NCBI GenBank assembly: GCA_037074615.1
Contig: CM073524.1
Location: forward strand, 23,637,406-23,701,405
DNA: 64,000 nt
Source: Leucaena leucocephala
Lineage: Eukaryota > Streptophyta > Magnoliopsida > Fabales > Fabaceae
Reading direction: 5' to 3'
In this document: positions 1 to 10,323 of the stretch, piece after piece
Layout of the letters: every line of letters starts with the position of its first letter
How positions within the stretch are numbered: position 1 is the stretch's first letter
The notes under the pieces: model-generated
What the model saw: the letters and a program-made list of their open reading frames with translations, nothing else
What the model was told of the DNA's origin: nothing
Databases searched by the model: none
Program-made: the position numbers and the translations under genes

Positions 1-2992
1 GGCTTCCTCAAGTGATAGTGTTGGATCATTATATTCATCATATCCTACAATATGCACATATATAAAAAAATTCACTTAGTTTTCTTCAGCATTTAAAATT
101 CACATCAAACAATGCATATATGTAAAAAGAAATATGATCAATGCAGTATACCGTTTTCGGTAATGTAAATCATGGGGTTGTTGTACTTTCTCTTGATGTA
201 GAGCAGCAGTTTTTGAAATCCTCTTGGATAAATACATAACCAGCTTGAAGCACCCTGCCCATGAAGGAAGGGTTATATTTATTATTTACTGAGGGAAAAA
301 AGAGGCCATAAAAGCATTGATATGCATCAGCAAATGAAGTGGCACATAGATACCATTGGTCCAAGAGGCTTCCCATCACGGCTATCTGTCATAACAAAAC
401 AAAATGCATGCCTTTACAATCACAATCACAGTATAGTTTTTCTTGAATTCTTTTGAGCCATCAGAACTGAATTAATAATTGCATTCACAACTTCATAATA
501 TCTCATAATTCTATTCTTACTTGTAACATTAACTAAAGAATCAGTCTGTAGGCTTGGTCCGCTGGGATCATGTAGGTGAGGTGCATGAGCAGCGTAAAAG
601 GATGAGTAGTAGTTTAAGCCAAGGAAGTCAAATGACCCTTTAAGTAGCCTGGATTGCTCTTGAGAGAACTTTGGCAATCGATTTCCTACTAGAGATTGCA
701 TGCTTCTCGGGTATTCACCTTTTGTGAGTGGTTCCATATACCTGAAATCAAAGATAAGTTCATGCACCCACTAGAAAGTTGTCTTCTTTCCACTTTCATC
801 TGCTTGATTCTGCTGCTTTCTCCAACATAAAATTTTGGTGCTCCATAAAAAGGCCAACCAACTAACTTTAGAATCATGAAGGCTCACATGATTCACTGAT
901 AATAGTCCAAAACTAACCTGAGTTCAAGGGAATCTTTCATAGGAGTGAAAAGTGATGGATGCAAGGAAGTTAATCTGTCCATGTAGTAGTCAAATTATTT
1001 TTATTCAATTTTAACAGGACTAGCTTTTACTCTTTTACCTTGTAACCATACTAAAGAAATGTCAGTAATTAATATCTCAACATATAGAGTCCTTACCATC
1101 CAAACATGAAGTCAAGAGCTCGGTCAGCAGCATCAGAATCTGATTTGCTGTTGGAGAATGGTACTAACCAGTCAGAATTCAGGGTTATGCCTATCACTCC
1201 CTTTTGAGAAGCCTACACACTCATTAAAATATTCTGGTCATTTACTAATAATTCTAGTTGACCTACAAATATGTTTACTTACAGTGTTTGGCCATTCTAT
1301 TATAAAAGTCAAATTATCAACTTTTTTGGGCTCAGATTTATGAAGTTTTATATACTTAATCTGATAGAGCACCTGATACTTGGTCTTATACGCTTGAACA
1401 GCAGCTGCATGAGCAAGAAGTTGGTGGTGGGAAACCAAATAGGGCTCTGTTCCTGAATCACCGCCAGTGCAATTCATCTTCAGCCAAGCAGAACACCGAC
1501 CAGGAGCAAACCTGCCATTTGCATAGCCATTCTTGCTGACACTCCTTGGTTCATTCAATGTAATCCAGTTCTTGACCCTATCACCAAATTCCTTAAAGCA
1601 GAGCTCTGCATAGTCCCTAAAATCCTCTCTGCACATGACTTAAATATAAGCCATTAGACCTTGATCTATGAAAATTCTTTCTGAATAGTCTTACAGTGGA
1701 AAATTGAGTGACTTACACAATGTGAGGACTTAAGAAGCCACCATACTCATCTTCTAAAGCTTGGGGAACATCCCAATGGAAAATGGTCAAAAATGGTTTC
1801 AGGCCTGAATTAATTTCAAAGGTTAGTTGTCACGTTTATAACTTTGAAATAAATGTGATGCTACATAATAACGGGATAAAACGAAATAAAAATTTTGATT
1901 TTGACCATTAGCCAATAGCTCGTTGATGAGGTTGTTGTAATACTTAATTCCTTCTTGATTAATACCTCCTCCGACCTTTCCTTCTGCAGACAGTTCATAA
2001 AAAATTAAAAGGGTCAAAGTGAAACGTGGAACTAGTAAACAACATACCGTATGCACATGAAGTAACATTTGACTTACTTGGCAGTATTCTTGACCAGGAG
2101 ATTGAGAATCTGTAAGCATCCATATTCGTATCTTTCATGATCTTGACATCTTCCTATAATATGTAATAATCTATCACCATACTATAAAGAAAAACAACCG
2201 AAATGAAAGAAAACGATCTTCAACATTAGAGTTTGAAATCATTAGCCGGTCATGAGAGCAAATGTCAATTTTGGCGTTCAGCTATCAGTCATTTGGACCA
2301 TACCTTATACCGATGGTATGAGTCATCAGCTACGTCTCCATTGCTTCCTCCTTTTATTTTTCCTGCAAACCAGATCAACATTGAAATTTGAACTATTCGT
2401 GTCAGTCAATCAATAAGGAGTACGAATTTATAGTTGTCTGTTGAAAATAGCGCGAACAAAAGTCTGAGAATCCTTTGACTGGAATAACTGAGAAAAAAAT
2501 CAATTGCATGCTTGGTCAGTGTCATAAAAGGACCCCCAAATTCAGTTATCCAAACTCAACTAAGGCAGAAATTGTTATTCTCTGCGCGCGCGCGCGCGTG
2601 TTCAACAGAAGCAGAAAAGAGCGGGCAAAATAGTTTGGAACTGGAAGACGGATACCTGGGAATTTATGGGTGAAGGTATCCCAATTACTAGGTCCTTTAC
2701 CATCTTCATTTGCCGCACCTTCGTACTACATAACACATTGATTCGATTAATTGTATGGTTCAAATAAAGAGAGAAATGAGGAGCTAGAGTAAAGAAGGAC
2801 CTGGTAGGCGGAAGATGCGGTCCCGAAAATGAAGCCTGCTGGGAAACTGGAGCGATTAAGATAAGAAACGTCAAGGATGGGTGGAGGAGTTGCAGCAGAT
2901 TGCATCAAAGTGAGGGCAAGCAGGGCCGAAAGGCGAAGGAGCAATGCCATAAAGTAAAGTAACTGAATTCTGCGTTCTCCCATACCCAACAT
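1..2992 (-). CDS. Beta-glucosidase, glycoside hydrolase family 1 (3' end beyond window)
   Basis: Retaining beta-glucosidase, probably secreted or vacuolar, of the plant clade that hydrolyses defence glucosides. Twelve exons are visible on the minus strand: 2801-2992, 2656-2725, 2304-2362, 2078-2153, 1906-1983, 1717-1804, 1373-1628, 1097-1212, 521-741, 354-385, 152-254 and 1-44 (cut by the window edge). A hydrophobic signal peptide leads into FIFGTASSAYQYEGAA. The acid/base glutamate lies in ITLNEP (exon 7) and the nucleophile glutamate in IYITENG (exons 11/12). The residue after NEP is Arg, where the neighbouring paralogue has Trp. Three ATGs open the frame (2992, 2983, 2950). The one at 2950 (MALLLRLSALL) gives the best signal peptide and suits the TATA position. 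Exons match the next gene in length, so the two are a tandem duplication. The substrate cannot be read from sequence. Confidence 0.93.
2584..2599. repeat. (CG)n microsatellite
   Basis: Alternating GC run inside the intron between exons 2 and 3 of the first beta-glucosidase gene. Such a CpG run is unusual in this AT-rich setting. Confidence 0.9.
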
Positions 2993-3008
2993 GTGGGCGA
3001 GACCTTGA

Positions 3009-3016
3009 ATTTATAT
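3009..3016 (-). promoter_or_regulatory. TATA-like box of the first beta-glucosidase gene
   Basis: The minus strand reads ATATAAAT about 18 nt before the first ATG (2992) and about 60 nt before the ATG at 2950. Transcription starting about 30 nt downstream of a TATA box would fall near 2980, which favours translation from 2950. Confidence 0.45.
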
Positions 3017-3017
3017 G

Positions 3018-3860
3018 GTAAATCCCATTTCTTTCTCAACTGCTTTAACAATTTTTATCCGATATCATCGAGAGTTATCTGTTATGAAGAGCATTGGCCA
3101 AACGAATTCCTATGATACTTTTGACGTTTTTAGATTCTGAAACAGTTGAAAAAAAAAACTAAATTCTAAACCCATAAACAGTAAAATCAAGTTGCTTTTC
3201 CGGTGCTACTCTGAGCAAATGGATGAAGGAATTTGATGAATGCCACGACAGAGCGAGGACCAACCTTAGCAATTATGGCCCATCGCTTAAGGGACCACTC
3301 AGACCACGCCACATTATCCAAATTCGCCATCTCCATGCCATCCGCAGAGTATGGCATCGTCAAACTTGTCATATTATCGAATATTTGAGATTTAAATGGT
3401 GGCATGCAATCTAAACACCAGTGGCTCCTGAGTGACACGTTCCTATGCGGAAGTTCAAAATATTGGAATGCTTTAATCAAGGCGAACTCAAAGCCAATGA
3501 ACCATAAGAATCTCTTTGTTCCCGGCTTTTATCAGGGACAAAACCACCCCAGCACATCGTCCACACCATAGGCCATGGCACCAACAATCTGGCAGGCGTT
3601 TCTTCTTCCTGATTCATTCGCTCATATCGATCTGATGCATCTTGAGACTTGAAATCTAAAGCCTTTATATACACTATTCAATCAGCAACCGCTATTGGTG
3701 GTGATCTTTTGATGGATTTATATAGGAGAAAATAAAGAATTGACGAGAAGACCAGGTATATATACTATGAATAAGAATATATTACAAAGAGTACTGCCAC
3801 TGTTAACAGAAATATATTCATGACATTGTTTATTGGGAATCATTTGGTACAGAAGATTTA
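3018..3860. other. Spacer between the two beta-glucosidase genes
   Basis: It contains two short minus-strand open stretches (3187-3480 and 3477-3674) in different frames. I could not match them to any family, and they look like a decayed coding fragment or chance. Nothing else is recognisable. Confidence 0.4.
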
Positions 3861-6800
3861 TTAATATTTTTGAAGGAAGTTCCTGAACCATTGAGCTGAG
3901 AGCTTGTGGTATCTTTGGTTGCCATGTTTATAATCCACGAAGTTGATTCCAAAACGCACGGTGTAGCCGCTAGCCCATTCAAAGTTGTCCAGTAATGACC
4001 ACGCAAAGTATCCTTTCACATTGGCGCCATCCCTTGCAAGAGTACCAAAGAGAGACGTAAGATTAATTCAAATAGGGCGGGATGGAATGGCTTTCTATGA
4101 ATTTACTAAGAAGGAAGCTATACTTACTTGATTGCAGATTGAAGATAATAAAGATGACGAAAATAGTAATCAATTCTAAAAGTATCTATGAGGGCTTCTT
4201 CCAATGTCAGTGTTGGATCATCGAACTCGTCTATACCTATAATATAAGCAAATAATTAACATCATGCAGCTGATCGATAATCATAATGAGACAATAATTA
4301 ATGCTAATTATATGTATCTACGTACCGTTTTCAGTGATGTAAATCAAAGGATTGTTATACTTAGTCTTGACATAGAGCAGTAGGTCTCTAATTCCTCTGG
4401 GATAAACATATAACCAATCAGATGCTGCCTGCAGGCATAGAAATAATTAAATATACGGCTTCAAGTTACACATTACTTAACCAGGCCAAATAGTAAATAC
4501 GTACCCTTGGACCAATGGGTGTCCCGTTGCGCTCAGCTACCATATAGAATTCAATGTATTAACACGATTAGTAAATACAAATAATAAAGTGAAAGGGGGG
4601 GAAAAGAAGTAGAGGTAGTTAGAATAAGAAGTACTTGTAAGATTGGCATGAGAATCAGTTTGATACGAGGGTCTGGCATTGCGGAGGGAAGGTGCATTGG
4701 CAGCATAATTAGCAGTGTAGTAGTTAAGCCCAAGAAAATCGAAAGAACCTTTGACAAGGCTGGATTCTTTCTTTGAGAACTTTGGCAATCGACTTCCCAC
4801 TAATGCTCGCATGCTCTTCGGGTACTCTCCTTCGGTCAACGGTCCCATAAACCTGCATATATATATATATATGGACAAGAAAAAAATATACTAGGAGTTG
4901 GATTGTTTATTTCCTTTTGTTGTTGGCATCAATTACTACGTACTTACCATCCAAACATGAAATCAACGGCTCGTGCGGCAGCATTTTGGTCGGATTTCTT
5001 GTCTGACAAGGGCACGAACCAGTGGCACACCAGAGTTATGCCTATGACACCCTTTTGAGATGCCTGAAACTTAGACTTGTAGATTTGCACGGCGGAAGCA
5101 TGAGAAAGAAGGAGGTGGTGAGCAACAAGATAGGGCTCGGTGGAGGAATCGCCGCCGGTGCAATTAAGACGGAGCCAAGCAGAACATCTACCCGGTGCCT
5201 GCTGCCCCATCGCATAGCCACCATTGCTGTAAGTCCATGGCTCGTTCAGTGTTATCCAATGCTTCACTCTGTCCCCGAACTCTTTGAAACATAGTTCCGC
5301 GTAATCCCCATAGTCCTTCCTGATCCATTTTTCGTTCATCATATATATATATATCCATCCTTTCATTATTAATTAATCAATTATTTAATTTAATTAGTTT
5401 TATTCCTTGTGTCACTCACACTATGTCAGAGCTCAAGAAGCCCCCGTACTCATCCTCTAAGGCTTGCGGAAGATCCCAATGAAACAGTGTTACAAATGGT
5501 TTTAAACCTGTGTCATTAATCTCTCACCCACAGATATGTCACCAACAATAATCTAGGAATAAATTAAAATATAAGTATAAACAATATTAATAAAAAGTTG
5601 GCTTCTGACCGTTAGCCAATAGCTCGTTGATGAGGTTGTTGTAATATTTGATTCCTTCTTGGTTTATACCTCCGCTTAGCTTCCCCTCTGCACACACAAA
5701 TCCATAATAATATATAATAAAATAAGGATCCATCCAGCTCGTCTAATTAAAAACTCTACAAAGTATTCAAGTCATAATAATAAAGAACTTGAAATTTTGA
5801 CTTACTTGGCAGGATTCTTGACCAAGAAATGGAGAATCTGTAAGCATCTAAATTCATATACTTCATGATTCCAACATCCTCCTATATTAGGTCAAAAAGA
5901 AAACTTGTCATATAAAACAGGTTAAGTGACAAAATTTTCCCTTGAAAGTTTATCGCTCAGTGCACTTGGTATACTTAACTTTCAATTCATTCGTACAACG
6001 TTTTCGGAAAGTTTTAAAAAAATGACGCAATGTCGTCGTCACCTTACAGCAAAATTTCAAGAGATATGAAATTTTCATTATTTTATTTGTAATAAGAGAT
6101 TAACTCAAAACAAGGGGCCTAGCCTGTTGAATATTGTGAAAGCTAAGTAGTGCTGATAAATTATATTAGACATGGCCCTTGTTAAATAATATGGGCAGTA
6201 ATTAATATATATATATTTTGGAGGATAGAGGTAATTGAATATTAATATAACCTATGAGACACGCTCATACCTTATACCGATGATATTCGTCGTTAGCTAC
6301 ATCTCCGTTGCTGCGATCCGATATTTTTTCTGCAAGCCAGTGAATTTAAAAGCGTACGTAATTAATTAATTCATTTGCTCACATATATAAGAGACAACTA
6401 CCATTCCTTGCTTCTAGAGAATGGAGTGACACCTGTGAGTAGAGTTTGAAGGGGTCATATTACTTGTGAACTATATTATTTTGGCAAACGCGTGCTTCAC
6501 TTAGTCTGGAATGAAGATATAGCCTCCTCATCGTAATTAGTAATTTGTGTTATCTATCTATATACTCTTCGTGTGTGTATATATACATATGCAACTCATC
6601 TCCCTTTCTCCCTCCACACACACACACACTTGTGTATTTAAAGCTGCCGACACATCTTCTAAAAAAACAAAACAAATTCATAAAGGCCACGCACTAAAAA
6701 AGAAAAACTATGTTCGGCTGCAGTTTTGACCAGAATGTAATTTGTCTTTGTCGCAGTTTTTGGGTGGAGATATTTAGATTTTTGACAAGAAATGCACGTG

Positions 6801-7417
6801 AAAATTAAAATAAGAAAGGGCGATCAGCTAGGCTGTAGAGATATTAATATTGGAAACAAATAGTTGTTGGTGTATACATGTAGGCAATTCTATATGTATG
6901 AGCAGACATGATGGAAATAGGATTAATATAAGCTCTTTTGAGATGGCTTTCAGCGTCTTGGCTATTAGCCTACGGTCTGGCCTGTTCAATAAATAAGTCA
7001 GGTTCAGGCCTTAATTAATATATTATAATATATAATCATGCCTTTTAACTAAGGCTTGGCCTCTCCATCTCTGTGAAATTCTAAAAATAAAAATAAAGGA
7101 GGAGAGAAACTGACCTGGGTATTTGTGGGTGAAGGTATCCCATATGCTGGGTCCTCTGCCGCCTTCCTTTGCTGCACCTTCGTACTGCATGCATGTATCA
7201 ATGTATGTGAAGATTGAGTGGTTGTGAATGATATATATAGAAGAAGTGAAGTTGAATGACAATGAATGACCTGGTAGGAGGCGGAGGCGGTGCCGAAAAT
7301 GAAGGCCGGGGCGAAACTCCGGCGACTGAGAGAGGAAATATCATTTGTTGCATCAGCTGCAGCAACAGTTATGAGAGCCCACACGACGGCGGCTACTACC
7401 ATCACCTTCTTCATCAT
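3861..7417 (-). CDS. Beta-glucosidase, glycoside hydrolase family 1, complete
   Basis: Complete gene of 12 exons encoding 507 aa, a normal length for the family: 7271-7417, 7115-7184, 6271-6329, 5806-5881, 5610-5687, 5420-5507, 4948-5319, 4635-4852, 4505-4536, 4326-4428, 4128-4236, 3861-4032. The lengths sum to 1524 nt with the stop. The start is the first of two adjacent ATGs (MMKKVMVVAAVVWALITVAA), which gives a clean signal peptide. Further upstream the frame is open without another ATG. The acid/base glutamate is in ITLNEPWTYS and the nucleophile in IYITENG. The C-terminal DNFEWASGYTVRFGINFVDY segment is intact. It hydrolyses the beta-glucosidic bond of a small plant glucoside, but the aglycone specificity is unknown. 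The long exon 4948-5319 (372 nt) equals exons 256+116 of the neighbour, so one intron is missing exactly. Confidence 0.95.
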
Positions 7418-7454
7418 CCTCCAATCTATATGCCCCCTTCTGCTACTCCTTCTC

Positions 7455-7463
7455 CATATATAC
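7455..7463 (-). promoter_or_regulatory. TATA-like box of the second beta-glucosidase gene
   Basis: The minus strand reads TATATATG about 40 nt before the ATG at 7417. This implies a very short 5' leader. Confidence 0.45.
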
Positions 7464-7464
7464 A

Positions 7465-8029
7465 CAACATGACGTGTATCAATATTATATTCCCGCATTC
7501 TAATAATAATAATAAGGTAAAATAATATCTAATATTTTAATTTTAGTTTTTAGATATATCTAATATTTTATTTGTATTTGTGATACAATTTAATTTTTAA
7601 CGTTTTTAATTCGAATCAATTTTTACCGCTGGATAACTCAAGCCAAACGTCTGTTAAAAGTTAAAACAGTGGACACAAGCCAAAACAAAATTCTTAATTC
7701 CTCGTCAACACCATCTTCTTCATCCTTCACTTCACGGACAAATGCTTGGCACCTCCGCCGGCTTCACCTCCGATCTCCAATTTCTTCCACAAAAGTGCCC
7801 AAAGCTCAAATATGATAGCCACCGAGGTGTTGCTAATTAACTCCTTCTCTTGCTCCACTATGAAATCGGGAAGCTAAATCATCGGCTTCAGCCCATCATT
7901 GGCCCAACGTGAGTTCCTCTTCTTCGTTTTGCTCCCAGTTCACCACTAGAACATAACTATTGATAAGACAAGCACACTAATATGCTATCCTCCAATATCA
8001 TAATACCTAGTTTCTATCAAAAAGATTTG
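7465..8029. other. Intergenic spacer, no gene seen
   Basis: AT-rich sequence upstream of the beta-glucosidase promoter. It has short runs of Pro/Ser-like codons but no convincing exon. Confidence 0.4.
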
Positions 8030-8803
8030 TTTGGTTGCCACCTGGTTCACCGAAGCTTTATCCCGACTATATCTGGATTTGACTTACGTCGCGCACTTGG
8101 CTATAGTGGGTGAGTCTCCCAACAGGGAATTTTTGAATACGCCAAGTAGGGGTGCTCACGGGACGGGTCGGGACCGGGACAACCCCGTCCCGTGTCCCGT
8201 CTCGATACAGTACACGGGACGCAAAATGCGTCCCGTGTCCCGTCCCGTCCTGAATTTGTCCCGGTCCCGATGGGACCGGGACGGGACGGGAATTCTCGAT
8301 TTATTTTTTTTTAAAAAAAATATTATAATAAAATTATCTCAATAAATTATTCCATATAAAATGCCATAGCAATTTTCTCTAAATACCAATATTCTTCCCT
8401 AATAGAAAATAATAACTTACCCATATAAGAAAAAAAATAATAGTAAGAAAGAATAAAAATATCAATATAAAAATATCTGTATAAGAATAAAAATATCTAT
8501 ATAAGAGTGAGAAAGATAGGATAATATAATATTTTAAAAAAAAATACTTCGGGACGAGATGGGATTCCCGAGGGACGGGCCGAGACCCGTCCCGTCCCGG
8601 TCCTCCTTTTGTCCCGTCCCGGTAGTGTCCCGGACCGGTCCCTTTTGGGACGGGACGGACCCGTCCCGAAATCATCGGGACCGGGTCGGGACACCCCGGG
8701 ACGGGACAAAATGGACACCCCTAACGCCAAGGCTCGAACTCGAGACTTCGCTTAAGCGATACCGAGCTGCTTACCACTCGGACCAACCTCCGTTGGTAGT
8801 TTA
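8030..8803 (-). mobile_element. tRNA-derived SINE, split by an hAT element
   Basis: On the minus strand the head reads TGGTCCGAGTGG (box A type) and then AGTTCGAGCC (box B type), about 45 nt apart, as in a Ser/Leu-type tRNA. The body continues beyond the hAT insertion at 8147-8723, and the two halves join at the hAT target duplication. The 3' end is approximate. Confidence 0.6.
8147..8723. mobile_element. Non-autonomous hAT element with GGGAC-rich ends
   Basis: The termini are TAGGGGTGCTCACGGGAC and the inverse of TAGGGGTGTCCATTTTGTCC. A perfect 8-bp target duplication (ACGCCAAG, 8139-8146 and 8724-8731) flanks the element, as expected for hAT. About 130 bp at the left end and 160 bp at the right end are packed with GGGACGGGAC-type repeats. 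The 300-bp core is AT-rich and codes for nothing. It belongs to the same family as 54201-54814. Confidence 0.88.
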
Positions 8804-9229
8804 TATAAAATTAATTTGTCTAACGCTCCCTTTTCCCAGTCAGTTTCCAAGCCAAAAAAATTAAAAGGCATCGTGAAGCTTGAAGATGTTCAGGATGAAA
8901 GAAAAGTCTTTTTTTTTTTTTTGTTTAGTACAAAAAATTTTGAAAAATTTTGACCTCACCCACGATCCAAAAGTAGAGCGAAGTCTCTATTTCTCCTAAG
9001 CGATACTAATATCGGGCAGGGCGAGCTGTCTATTACCTTCATGCATAAATCTAAGCATCCAAAAAATAAGATATATCTCTAATAATCATAATTAAAATTA
9101 TAATAAAATAATACTCCTTATAGTATGTCTTACTCTTTCGAGTTAAACCTACGTTAAACAAAAGTCTTAATTGAGTTACAATCATGAGGCGGAATCTTGC
9201 GCCTCTGTTTTCTGCGTTTCCCATCTTTA
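8804..9229. other. Spacer with a decayed SINE-like stretch
   Basis: Positions 8940-9060 resemble 13715-13820: a shared pattern of CTCCTAAG/AATGATA, then ATATCG/TTGGGCAGG/GTAGG. They are two copies of one old dispersed repeat. No gene is seen. Confidence 0.4.
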
Positions 9230-9480
9230 GATTAAACTCGGGTCCATGGCCTTTTGAAGAAACCCAAATGGTCCAACTTTATCAGGCCGAAAGAGCTGCA
9301 ATCCACACTGTTCTTCAGCAATATTGGACTCTGAAAGCACCGCCAAGAGACGAAGCCACACAAAAAACTAAGAAAAATCGCTGCCAAAATGTTCCATCCT
9401 AGAGCTATAATGTCTGGTTTTAGAATCTCTGGAGATTCTGGGTTTGGTCCTCTAGCTAAAAATGACGCGACAATGGCCAA
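9230..9480 (-). pseudogene. Subtilisin-like protease (subtilase) gene fragment
   Basis: The minus strand encodes VASFLARGPNPESPEILKPD followed by IIALGWNILAA. This is the conserved stretch ahead of the catalytic Ser region of plant subtilases (usual form SFSARGPNP..LKPDVIAPG.NILAAW). After about 80 nt of unrelated sequence the frame resumes with RPDKVGPFGF and, in another frame, PEFNLK, which match the next part of the domain. The GTSM catalytic motif is absent. It is an isolated, frameshifted and interrupted piece with no other subtilase exons nearby, so not functional. Confidence 0.75.
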
Positions 9481-9823
9481 TCATTTGTTGATGAATGATG
9501 AAGGAAGATGATGTTGACATGGAAGTTAAAATTATTTTTTCCCGGTGGATTGCTTTTGGAGATCAGTTAACTATAATTGATCAAAATAAAAAAATATTAA
9601 AAATAAAATTATATCATAAATAAAATTAAAATATTAAATATACCTAATAAATAAGATTAAAATATTAAATAATATTTTATTCATAATAATAATAATAACA
9701 ATAATGTGTCTCAGCTGTGGGCTAGCTAGCTCACAATGTGTATATGTCAGCAACAGTAAATTCAATTATTTATATTCAATGTTTGAATACTCCTACTCAT
9801 TTCCAGCTCAGGAATCATTCTTA
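9481..9823. other. AT-rich spacer
   Basis: Low-complexity AAATATTA-type sequence. No gene or clear element is seen. Confidence 0.4.
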
Positions 9824-10320
9824 GGGTATATTTAGATAAGATTTTAAAAAAATAGCTTATAAAAAAAAAGTTTATAGACAGTTTATGGAAAAAAGATTTT
9901 TAGAAAAGAGTTTATGAAAAAAAAATGATTATGAATAAATAAGTGTTTGGATAGTTATTTTTAGAATAACTTTTTATATTGACAAATTAATAAAAAGGAT
10001 ATGATTTGATTAAAAGTAAGAGAGAAGAGAGATGTAGAGAAAAGAGAAGAGAGAGGAGAGATAATGTAAGAAAAAGTAGGAGAGGGGAGAGAGGGTGTAA
10101 ACAAAAGTAGGGATAAGATAGTAATTGGATAGTCCATAAGATCTTTTACTGTTCTAAAAGCTAATTTCAATAGCTTATTCAAAACTATCGTTTTAAACCA
10201 TAGTTTTGCTTAAAAACACTTATGGACAAATATGACTGTTTGTTTTAAAATTTTTCTAAACCAAGGTTTTGCCCAAAGAGACTTTTAAAATCATGGTTTG
10301 GAGAAATACCAAACAGGCCC
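9824..10320. mobile_element. Tourist-like (PIF/Harbinger) MITE
   Basis: The left end GGGTATATTTAGATAAG and the inverse of the right end (GGGCCTGTTTGGTATTT) form imperfect terminal inverted repeats. TTA is duplicated on both sides (9821-9823, 10321-10323), as PIF/Harbinger elements do. There is no coding capacity. The right end of a related copy lies near 62976. Confidence 0.75.
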
Positions 10321-10323
10321 TTA

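Noticed and set aside
3187..3674. Possible gene between the beta-glucosidases
   Set aside because: Two short frames in different phases, one starting without ATG, no recognised motif and no splice model joining them.
8031..8864. Open frames rich in Arg/Pro/Gly over 8031-8864 on both strands
   Set aside because: They arise from the GGGACGGGAC words of the hAT element and are not coding.
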